10,905 nt of DNA, taken from assembly GCA_035642415.1 (NCBI GenBank), contig DASQSI010000163.1, positions 1-10,905 on the forward strand, written 5' to 3'. This DNA comes from Rubrobacter_F sp035642415 (lineage in GTDB: Bacteria > Actinomycetota > Rubrobacteria > Rubrobacterales > Rubrobacteraceae). The translations under genes were made by a program, and so were the position numbers. Below, one piece after another: positions 5,345 to 10,905 of this stretch. The notes beneath the pieces are model-generated. The model searched no databases. It was not told the DNA's origin and saw only the letters and a list, made by a program, of their open reading frames with translations. Each line of letters opens with the position of its first letter. Position 1 is the stretch's first letter.

Positions 5345-7894
5345 TCAGCGCACAGAATTTATACCCAAGAAACGCTCCAGCCAGTGGCGGTTCCAAGCCC
5401 AACGTACCAGGAACACCCACACGGCGGCTGCCACCCCGACGACCGCCATATCCAGCGGCTCGATCGGCCGCAGGTCAAAAAGCTCCGACAGGGCCGGCAC
5501 GAACGCAATCAATAGCACCGCGATCAGCAGGACGATCGTCAGCCAGGCCGGGCGGCGGTCGCTGCTGGGCTCGTCGCTGCCCGCCCAGAACCGGCTCGGT
5601 GGCTCGACGAACATCACCAACAGCAGCCCACACACCGTAAGGAAGTAGGTGAGTAACGTCTGTGCCCACGGTAGCGTGTTTTTCAATGCCGCGTTGACCT
5701 CGTCTATGGTGACCGAGCCATCGGCGACCAGGTCGAAGACCGGGAGGATGTAACCGACGAAGAGCAGCAACCCGACTAGCGTGACCGCAAGACCGGCCGG
5801 AACGGAAAAGCTAGCGAGCCGACCCAGCGTGCTGCCGTGCGCCTCGCGCCCCGGCCGTGCCCACGCAGCGAGCGCGACTGCCGGCACCCCGGCCGTTAGA
5901 AAAGACAGCAGCGCGCTCTGCCGCGGCGAGAAGGGAAAGGCACCCACTAGACCGATCGCGATGATCAGCAGGGCTACGAAGAAGGTGCGGCTCAGGAAAA
6001 GCTTCAGAACATTCTGCATGCCGGCGATAATGCGCTGGCCCTCAGTAATTGCATACGGTAGCACAGCGAAGGAGTCGTTAGTCAGTACTATGTCGGCCAC
6101 GCCACGGGTCGCCTGGCTGCCACTCTGCATCGCGATGCCCAGGTCGGCCTGCTTGAGCGAGAGCACATCGTTGACCCCATCGCCAGTCATCGCCACGTAG
6201 CGCCCCTGCCCGTGTAGTGCTCGGACTAGCCGCTCCTTCTGCTGTGGTGTGATCCGCCCGAAGACACCGTACTCGGCCACTGCTCGGTAGATTTGGCCGT
6301 CGTCGATCCGGTCGAGCTCCGGACCGGAGATTAGCTTTGCCTGCGGATCGAACCCGGCCTGCACCGCCAGCGCCTTGACGGTCTCCGGGTTGTCGCCCGA
6401 GATGATCTTGAGATCTACCCCGGCCTGCGCGAAGGCCGTGAGCGTCTCGTAGGCCTTGGGGCGTAGTTCGTCGGTAAGACCGACCAAGCCAAGGGGTATC
6501 AACCCCTGCGGGTCGCGGACCTGCTCGTCCCCGTCGTGCAGAGGGACCGGCTCCGGCCGGTAGGCGAAGAGCAGCACTCGCAACCCGTGTGCCGCCCACT
6601 CCTCTCCTTGCCCGTCCAGGTCGGCGCCTTGCCGAAGGTGTGGGCGCAGCATCTCCGGCGCACCCAGCACGTAGACGCCCCGGAGTGAGTTAGCGGCGGT
6701 GGACGGAAGGTGAGGAGTCGTACCGTCGGTTGCGGCCTTGGGGTTCGCGTGGATACCCTCTTCCTGTCCATCGAAGACGAGGGCACTCCACTTACGCGCC
6801 GAGGAGAAAGGTACTTCGTCGAGTACCGGTTGTTTCTTTCCTGGCAGTGCCTGCGCGATCGCCTCGCTGGTCTTGTTGCTGCTCGTCGCGCTCGCGACGA
6901 AACCGCTTAGCCGCTCCCGCAGGTCATTAAGGCTGATGCCGAAGGGGTGAATATCGTGCACCTGTAAGCGGTTTGTGGTCAGTGTGCCGGTCTTGTCGAG
7001 GCAGAAGGTATCGACGTTGCTCAGCGACTCGATAGCGTTCGTCTGTTGTACGAGTGCGCCCTGACCAGCAACCCTCACTGCGCCGAGGGCGTAGGCGACC
7101 ACGATCGCCAGCAGGAGCCCTTGCGGCACGAGGCCGATGACTACCACCAACCTCTGGACCAGCTCGACAAACGGATCGCGCGCGGCGACCGCGCTGACGG
7201 TCAACACTACTATTAGGAACGCCGCCACCAGTAGCATTAGCCGGATCATCCCGTTGATTTCACGTTGCAACGGCGTCACCACGTGTCGTTCGGCGCGGGC
7301 ACCAGCGGTAACCCGATTGGCGAAGCTGGCCGCACCGATCTGTTGTGCCTCAAACGTAGCGCTGCCGGTAACGCAAAAGCTCCCTGAAAAGACCTGGTCA
7401 CCGGCCCGCTTACGTACCAGGTCTGACTCGCCAGTGAGCTGCGACTCATCCACCTCCATCGTCCCGCCGCCGACCACCGTGCCATCGACGACGATCTGGT
7501 CGCCCGAACCGACCACCAGCAGGTCGCCGCGGACGATCTCACCTGGGTCGATGGTCTGCTCACGGCCCTCGCGGATAACCTTCGCCGTTGGGCGGGTTAA
7601 CAGGGCGATCTTGTCGAGTTTGCGTTTGGCGCGCACCTCCTGGAAAACACTGACGGCGACGTTCGCGGCCACCACCGCCAGCGGGAGGATCGCGTCGAAC
7701 GGGCGTCCGAGGAGCACCAGCAGCAGGCACAGGGTATAGAAGACGTTGTTGATGAAGCTAAAGACGTTTTCGATAAAGATCTGGCGATAGGTACGGCCGG
7801 GGGCCGGTGGCGGAGCATTGACCTCGCCGCGCGCCTTGCGCGTTGCCACCTCGTTTTCCGACAGTCCGCTGATATGATCAGTTACGTCTGCCAT
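5345..7894 (-). CDS. P-type ATPase, CtpE/Exp7-like cation transporter
   Basis: This 849-residue protein is a full-length P-type cation ATPase. All core motifs are present: the actuator loop TGES at 154-157, the phosphorylation motif DKTGTLT with Asp300, the nucleotide-domain KWSAL (368-372), SGDN (499-502) and the hinge GDGVND (571-576). The N-terminus (LSENEVATRKARGEVNAPP) and the absence of heavy-metal-binding domains place it near mycobacterial CtpE and pneumococcal Exp7; CtpE has been linked to calcium uptake. Ten membrane segments are plausible: two before the actuator domain, two near 215-275, and six after 630. The M4 motif, PEGL in many such pumps, is PQGL (257-260). A low-complexity insert of about 20 residues (383-402) sits in the nucleotide-binding domain. 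The ATG (7892-7894) is preceded by AAAGGAAGC (7904-7912). It is transcribed divergently from the flavin enzyme gene, across 226 bases with a direct repeat. Ion specificity is inferred, not shown. Confidence 0.9.
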   Translation of the reverse strand: MADVTDHISGLSENEVATRKARGEVNAPPPAPGRTYRQIFIENVFSFINNVFYTLCLLLVLLGRPFDAILPLAVVAANVAVSVFQEVRAKRKLDKIALLTRPTAKVIREGREQTIDPGEIVRGDLLVVGSGDQIVVDGTVVGGGTMEVDESQLTGESDLVRKRAGDQVFSGSFCVTGSATFEAQQIGAASFANRVTAGARAERHVVTPLQREINGMIRLMLLVAAFLIVVLTVSAVAARDPFVELVQRLVVVIGLVPQGLLLAIVVAYALGAVRVAGQGALVQQTNAIESLSNVDTFCLDKTGTLTTNRLQVHDIHPFGISLNDLRERLSGFVASATSSNKTSEAIAQALPGKKQPVLDEVPFSSARKWSALVFDGQEEGIHANPKAATDGTTPHLPSTAANSLRGVYVLGAPEMLRPHLRQGADLDGQGEEWAAHGLRVLLFAYRPEPVPLHDGDEQVRDPQGLIPLGLVGLTDELRPKAYETLTAFAQAGVDLKIISGDNPETVKALAVQAGFDPQAKLISGPELDRIDDGQIYRAVAEYGVFGRITPQQKERLVRALHGQGRYVAMTGDGVNDVLSLKQADLGIAMQSGSQATRGVADIVLTNDSFAVLPYAITEGQRIIAGMQNVLKLFLSRTFFVALLIIAIGLVGAFPFSPRQSALLSFLTAGVPAVALAAWARPGREAHGSTLGRLASFSVPAGLAVTLVGLLLFVGYILPVFDLVADGSVTIDEVNAALKNTLPWAQTLLTYFLTVCGLLLVMFVEPPSRFWAGSDEPSSDRRPAWLTIVLLIAVLLIAFVPALSELFDLRPIEPLDMAVVGVAAAVWVFLVRWAWNRHWLERFLGINSVR

Positions 7895-7965
7895 TGTCTT
7901 GTTGCTTCCTTTCTCAGTATCCCTAACGTTGTGCTACAAACCCAAGGAGACTGCTCGTTACCTCT

Positions 7966-8000
7966 GTCCTCCGGATTCGCAGAAGGGAGGTCCTCCGAAT
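7966..8000. promoter_or_regulatory. 11-bp direct repeat between divergent genes, possible operator
   Basis: GTCCTCCGGAT (7966-7976) recurs as GTCCTCCGAAT (7990-8000), one mismatch, with 24 bases from start to start. This is slightly over two helical turns, so both copies would face nearly the same side of DNA. The element lies about 70-105 bases upstream of the ATPase start and 120-155 upstream of the flavin enzyme start. Regulator binding is inference. Confidence 0.35.
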
Positions 8001-8120
8001 AAGTGTCTCATAAACGAGCCAGCATGTTGAAAAACTCCTTTGTACCCTTTGCTGGGTCCGGCACGGAGAGCAGCATAGACTATAGGGGACGATCGGCGTC
8101 AACGGCAAGGAAGGAGAGCT

Positions 8121-9092
8121 ATGTTGCGCACACCAGCATGTGATGTCCTAGGTATCGAGGCACCCGTTGTGCAGGCGGCGATCTGGCCAGCGACTTCACC
8201 GGCCCTGGTGGCGGCGGTCTCTGAGGCAGGTGGCCTTGGAAGTGTCGGCTCCGTATTCGAGTCCGCCGAGAGCATTGAGAGGCAGATAGCACGCGTGCGA
8301 GAGCTGACAGAACGGCCCTTCGCGGTTAACCACGTGGTGCCGCTACTGGACGAAGAAGCCTTTGAAGCCACCCTCGACGCCAAACCGGCGGTAGTGTCGT
8401 TAGCCCTCGGCGACCCAGGCTATCTCGTCGAGCGGGCCCACGCTGTCGGGGCAAAGGTCGTCCACCAGGTCCACACGGTGGGGCAGGCCCGTCGGGTCGC
8501 GGAACTGGGCGTCGATGTGATCATCGCCCAGGGCTCGGAAGCCGGTGGGCAGGGCATGCCGCTAGGTGTGGGTGCGATGGCGCTTATCCCTCAGGTTGTC
8601 GACGCGGTGGTTCCCGTACCGGTTCTGGCAGCGGGTGGCGTGGCCGACGGCAGGGGGCTTGCAGCCGCCCTCGTACTGGGGGCACAAGGAGCTAACGTCG
8701 GTACCAGGTTCTTAGCCTCAGAGGAGGCCTCTGCGGATGAATCCTGGAAACAGGCGATCCTAGCGACGGAGTCCGAGGACGTCGTCAGGTTCGAGGCCTG
8801 GAAGGAGATCTTCGCACCTGCGGGCGAAGATGCCTACGAAACGGTGCCTCGTGTTATGCGCACCTCCTTCGTCGAAGAATGGCAGCGGCACCCGGAAGAG
8901 GCGAGAAGGGAGGCACAGCGCTTGCGGGAGGAGGTCGTATCAGTAATCCGGCAACGCAGGCCGCACGAGCTTTTGCCTTTTACCGGGCAAACCGCAGGCA
9001 TGATCCGCACCCTCTTACCGGCCAGTGAGATCGTAAGAAGAATGGTCGCTGAGGCGGAGCAGGCCCTAGAGCGAGCTAACGGACTGTACTAG
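8121..9092 (+). CDS. Nitronate monooxygenase / enoyl-ACP reductase II-like FMN-dependent protein
   Basis: The product has 323 residues, the usual length for the NMO (2-nitropropane dioxygenase)/FabK-like TIM-barrel family, which uses FMN to oxidise alkyl nitronates or, in FabK, to reduce enoyl-ACP. ATG 8121 is preceded by AAGGAAGGAGAGCT, an excellent ribosome binding site. Family landmarks are the N-terminal substrate/FMN entry (GIEAPVVQAAIWPATSPALV), the glycine-rich AVSEAGGLGSVGS (residues 32-44), the GSEAGG segment (138-143) and the FMN-phosphate loop AAGGVADGRGLAAALVLGA (170-188) followed by GTRFLAS. The residue after EAGG, usually His in FabK and in biochemically studied NMOs where it acts as catalytic base, is Gln144 here. 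Oxidation of nitronates by the classical mechanism is therefore doubtful. The C-terminal 70 residues are helical. It appears monocistronic and is divergent from the P-type ATPase gene. Family assignment is firm; substrate is unknown. Confidence 0.88.
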   Translation: MLRTPACDVLGIEAPVVQAAIWPATSPALVAAVSEAGGLGSVGSVFESAESIERQIARVRELTERPFAVNHVVPLLDEEAFEATLDAKPAVVSLALGDPGYLVERAHAVGAKVVHQVHTVGQARRVAELGVDVIIAQGSEAGGQGMPLGVGAMALIPQVVDAVVPVPVLAAGGVADGRGLAAALVLGAQGANVGTRFLASEEASADESWKQAILATESEDVVRFEAWKEIFAPAGEDAYETVPRVMRTSFVEEWQRHPEEARREAQRLREEVVSVIRQRRPHELLPFTGQTAGMIRTLLPASEIVRRMVAEAEQALERANGLY

Positions 9093-9157
9093 GTGGCAAT
9101 TACCGGTGCGCAAGAGATAACCCGTCAGGCAAAGCGGGAGAAAAGGAGGAACACCAT

Positions 9158-9555
9158 ATGACAACAGAAAGGTCAGAGGGAAGGTTCTCCGTCTTCGCGA
9201 GGCCCCTCGTGGCGGATAGAGCCGGAGCGGTTAGGCGCATGCGCGAAGAGGTGCTAGGAGCGCGACGAGGAGAATACGAGGAGTCCCGCCGCCGCTTAGG
9301 CATTACCGACGGGAGAGGCTGGATATAAAGTATCCCTATGTGAGAGATGGTGCTCGTGTACATGGAGGAAGAAGGTCCCCAACGAGCACTGCACTACAGG
9401 GCATGGTCGAGTCCCAAGAGCCTTTCGATGCTTGATTCAGACAGTACATACAGGATGCCCACGGCATAAACGTCTCCCGAGAGCAGGCGCCACCGCCCGA
9501 GCGTGCCTTCGAATGGCGAGCACCTTGGGCGCTGGATCAGCTTCAAGCGGAGTGA
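9158..9555 (+). pseudogene. Decayed paralogue of the 121-aa hypothetical protein at 1205-1570
   Basis: ATG 9158 keeps a perfect AGGAGG-type ribosome binding site (AAGGAGGA, 9143-9150), and the first 56 codons remain open and similar to the intact copy (FSVFARPLV, VRRMREE, GARRGEYEESRRRLGI). Decay follows. CAA became TAA (9326-9328), GGA became TGA (9341-9343), a GCACT unit is tandemly duplicated (9386-9390 and 9391-9395) shifting the frame, and TGG became TGA (9433-9435). Removing one GCACT restores RALQGM exactly as in the intact gene. The last stop of the family is also lost, so the restored frame runs 45 bases further to TGA at 9553-9555. A 45-nt run (9253-9297) is identical to 1300-1344. 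A 56-residue N-terminal peptide could still be made, but a functional protein is unlikely. Confidence 0.88.
9386..9395 (+). repeat. 5-bp tandem duplication (GCACT) causing a frameshift
   Basis: GCACT at 9386-9390 is directly repeated at 9391-9395 inside the pseudogene; the intact paralogue has the equivalent of a single unit. The event looks like replication slippage and is the only length change in the comparison of the two coding regions. Confidence 0.75.
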
Positions 9556-9867
9556 AGGACTGCTCCCTGATGCCCGCTTATGTCTCCTTGCTCTCGAAGG
9601 CTGTTGTTTAATAGATAGCTTATGAGAATGAGCATTCTGGCTAACTAACCCCACTTTTGGCCTTACAAGCCATCGCAGGGCTTGGTAGAGGGATGAGCAT
9701 AACCTCTCTTCAACGTATTTTTAAGACCTGTCTATAAGTTCCCTACATAACTATGAGCTGGGGCTCTTGAGCATTGCAGTCCAATATATTGTGCATATCT
9801 GCCGGTCAGTCGCCCGGCCCCACCCTTTGGACGAACCCTTTTTGCTTGCGCACTATCATTGACTTTT
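9556..9867. other. Non-coding stretch upstream of the secreted-protein gene
   Basis: No gene is supported here. The stretch is AT-richer than its surroundings and contains a 10-bp palindrome CAATATATTG (9782-9791) and a short GCCGG/CCGGC inverted repeat (9801-9805 with 9814-9818). A TATCAT at 9854-9859 could be a -10 box, but its best upstream partner (TTGGAC, 9827-9832) is 21 bases away. The promoter of the secreted-protein gene should lie within it. Confidence 0.4.
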
Positions 9868-9889
9868 GTTTTCCTTTATTAAGGAAAAC
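9868..9889 (+). promoter_or_regulatory. 9-bp hairpin/palindrome in the leader of the secreted-protein gene
   Basis: GTTTTCCTT (9868-9876) and AAGGAAAAC (9881-9889) are perfect inverted repeats around TATT. The element ends 10 bases before the AGGAGG (9900-9905). It could be a repressor operator, or an RNA stem that protects the 5' end or affects ribosome access. The ascending arm carries CCTT, complementary to parts of the ribosome binding site, but the stem itself leaves AGGAGG free. Confidence 0.5.
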
Positions 9890-9913
9890 CCACCCCCCGA
9901 GGAGGTAAAGAAC

Positions 9914-10366
9914 TTGAGGAAGTTAATGATGTTGACGGCGATGCTGGGTTTGCTTGCGGCGTATATGGTTCCCGCTGCTGCTCAGGAGGTTCCCGCTGCT
10001 GCTCAGGGTGGTGGGGGTACGGATAACAACTGTCCCGCGTTTATTATTAATCCGGCGCAACAGGATTCGTCCAGTAACGCGGTCCTAACTGACTCTCCTT
10101 TCACACCCACCTGCACCGATATCAACATCACCACCCCTAACCAGGAGTTCGATCAGAATCACGACAGTAGCGGTGCCGTTACGAATAATAACGATATTCA
10201 CATCAACGGCGACGGCAATACTGTTAATTCATCGCCACAGCTAACCGGCGATAGCGGTAACGTCTTTAACCAGCAGGGTAACGAGCCAACTAACTCGACC
10301 CAGGAGGACGTCGACTTTACCGGCTCTACGAGCGAGGACAACCCCTCGGAGACCGTGGGGTCCTAA
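9914..10366 (+). CDS. Secreted Asn/Ser-rich small protein of unknown function
   Basis: TTG 9914 is chosen because AGGAGG (9900-9905) stands 8 bases upstream; it gives 150 residues beginning with a clear Sec signal peptide, MRKLMMLTAMLGLLAAYMV followed by PAAAQ, with likely cleavage after the AAA at about residue 23. The mature part is acidic, almost without basic residues, and rich in Asn, Asp, Ser, Thr and Gln. Two cysteines (40 and 67) could form one disulfide once exported. A tandem VPAAAQ duplication lies at the signal-peptide end. Residues 91-106 (NNNDIHINGDGNTVNSSP) look like a beta-helix or Asp/Asn-rich turn, possibly calcium-binding. No enzyme motif, anchor, LPXTG or membrane segment follows, so it should be released or bound non-covalently. 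It appears monocistronic, preceded by a hairpin and followed by two hairpins. No family with known function was recognised. Confidence 0.78.
   Translation: MRKLMMLTAMLGLLAAYMVPAAAQEVPAAAQGGGGTDNNCPAFIINPAQQDSSSNAVLTDSPFTPTCTDINITTPNQEFDQNHDSSGAVTNNNDIHINGDGNTVNSSPQLTGDSGNVFNQQGNEPTNSTQEDVDFTGSTSEDNPSETVGS
9968..10006 (+). repeat. 21-bp tandem duplication inside the secreted-protein gene
   Basis: The 18-base string GTTCCCGCTGCTGCTCAG occurs at 9968-9985 and again at 9989-10006, separated by GAG, so the unit is 21 bases and in frame. It encodes VPAAAQ-E-VPAAAQ at the signal-peptide cleavage region. Perfect identity suggests a recent slippage or duplication that presents two possible cleavage sites. 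Confidence 0.8.
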
Positions 10367-10373
10367 TCGATCA

Positions 10374-10389
10374 GGTTAGTTTTCTAACC
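10374..10389 (+). terminator. Short hairpin just after the secreted-protein gene
   Basis: GGTTAG (10374-10379) and CTAACC (10384-10389) form a perfect 6-bp stem with a TTTT loop, 7 bases after the stop codon. No T-run follows. It precedes the stronger hairpin at 10407-10440. Confidence 0.35.
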
Positions 10390-10406
10390 GCGCTAGCTTA
10401 GAACCG

Positions 10407-10440
10407 ACAGAGGTGGGCTCCTTCGGGGGTCCGCCTCTGT
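10407..10440 (+). terminator. 15-bp hairpin with UUCG tetraloop, likely transcription terminator
   Basis: The arms 10407-10421 (ACAGAGGTGGGCTCC) and 10426-10440 (GGGGTCCGCCTCTGT) pair along all 15 positions, three of them G-T, closed by a C-UUCG-G tetraloop (10422-10425), one of the most stable RNA loops. It lies 40 bases after the secreted-protein stop codon. A T-run is lacking (GTCTTGG follows), so it may be an atypical terminator or a 3'-end stabiliser. It occupies the place where the start of the PRC-barrel gene should be. Confidence 0.6.
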
Positions 10441-10679
10441 GTCTTGGTGGCCCGCAGTTCCCGCGCTTTTTGGACGTGGGCGCCGGGGGCTTTCTCGGGA
10501 TAGGGAAAAAGCACTTCCTAGTCCCGTTTGAGGAGGTTAGTCGCCACGTGGGCGAAGAGGAGCGAGCGATAGTGAGGCAAGACCGAGACAAGGTGTTAGG
10601 CTCGCCGGACTTCGATCCTGACGAGATGCCCGAGGTCGACCTCCGGCGCGCCGTCTACGCGTACTATGGTTACTCCTAG
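10413..10679 (+). pseudogene. PRC-barrel domain protein, N-terminally truncated
   Basis: The recognisable part begins near 10458 and reads FPRFLDVGAGGFLGIGKKHFLVPFEEVS, given here in two halves: FPRFLDVGAGG and FLGIGKKHFLVPFEEVS. It continues through IVRQDRDKVLGSPDFDPDEMPE to AVYAYYGYS. This is the second half of an actinobacterial PRC-barrel domain with its usual YYGY end. The first strands, normally a motif like VYDxxGEKIGxVxDV, are missing. The only start codons that would give an extended product (GTG 10413) lie inside the UUCG hairpin and have no ribosome binding site; the residues they would add are not family-like. A deletion fusing the hairpin to the middle of the gene explains the layout. 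PRC-barrel proteins are small beta-barrel domains found alone in stress-related proteins or in RimM and photosynthetic reaction centres. Translation from an internal TTG or GTG is possible but unsupported. Confidence 0.65.
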
Positions 10680-10893
10680 CCATTTTCTCGAGGTAAGTTA
10701 ATTGCTAGAGAAGACTCTGTGGATTTGAAGGTGTTCTAGGTCACTTCGAGGACCTTATACAGGCCCATAAGAGGCTAATGGCAGAGCGCTACGCACATTT
10801 TCACCGTAGTAAACTCCGTCCTTCTGCGGATAATTGCGAGGGAAGATACGACAAGAGCACGCAGGAGACATGAGAAGAGAAGGAGAGTACCTC

Positions 10894-10905
10894 ATGGCTG
10901 ATCTC
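10894..10905 (+). CDS. Start of a gene cut by the window edge
   Basis: ATG 10894 follows AAGGAGAG (10879-10886 region) with about 8 bases of spacing and reads M-A-D-L before the window ends. An in-frame ATG at 10870 (MRREGEYLMADL) also follows an AGGAGA but almost without spacing, so 10894 is preferred. Nothing can be said about the product. The 200 bases upstream, from 10680, hold no credible gene; a GATAAT at 10829-10834 is a possible -10 box without a clear -35. Confidence 0.5.

Noticed and set aside
7137..7739. 200-codon open frame antisense to the P-type ATPase
   Set aside because: Low-complexity Thr/Ser/Arg composition typical of the reverse frame of a GC-rich gene; the ATPase motifs are on the other strand.
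7923..8108. 61-codon minus-strand frame in the divergent gap
   Set aside because: Cys/Arg-rich composition, no ribosome binding site, and it lies where two promoters are expected.

Overview
The window looks like actinobacterial chromosomal DNA, most likely from a Rubrobacter-like lineage. This is inferred from the make-up of several products: a PRC-barrel remnant ending in a GFLGIGKKHFLVP-type segment, a short Asn/Ser-rich secreted protein with an MRKLMML-type signal peptide, a CtpE/Exp7-like P-type ATPase, and strong AGGAGG-type ribosome binding sites with frequent TTG starts. No rRNA, tRNA, CRISPR array, transposase or phage gene was recognised. Gene density is low, and several stretches between intact genes hold recognisable remnants of dead genes.

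Layout from left to right. Positions 1-140 carry a fragment of tatC that stops abruptly. Positions 350-1051 encode a Bax-inhibitor-1/YccA-family membrane protein. Positions 1205-1570 encode a 121-residue soluble protein of unknown function. Positions 1571-2110 hold hairpins, a likely leftward terminator and a frameshifted N-terminal stub of a DAO-family FAD oxidoreductase (about 1869-1988). Positions 2111-2359 (minus) encode an 82-residue helical protein. Positions 2360-2740 appear non-coding and hold several inverted repeats. Positions 2740/2839-5173 form a two-gene operon: a four-TM membrane protein overlaps the start of a 623-residue protein with a Vps62/NLP-like domain, a coiled coil and C-terminal membrane segments.

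Positions 5345-7894 (minus) encode the CtpE/Exp7-like P-type ATPase. It is divergent from an FMN-dependent nitronate monooxygenase-like gene (8121-9092), with a direct repeat between them. Positions 9158-9555 are a dead paralogue of the 1205-1570 gene, carrying three in-frame stops and a 5-bp tandem duplication. Positions 9914-10366 encode a secreted Asn/Ser-rich protein preceded by a 9-bp hairpin. It is followed by a strong UUCG hairpin that abuts an N-terminally truncated PRC-barrel gene (to 10679). A new gene starts at 10894 and runs off the window.

The genes do not form one pathway. A loose theme is the cell envelope and ion handling (BI-1 family, P-type ATPase, Vps62-like/membrane operon, secreted protein). 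The most unusual items are the Vps62-like operon with its possible AUA start, the live/dead paralogue pair about 8 kb apart, and key-residue substitutions in three otherwise intact proteins. At least four decayed genes in under 11 kb suggest a region losing genes by deletion and point mutation rather than by visible mobile elements.
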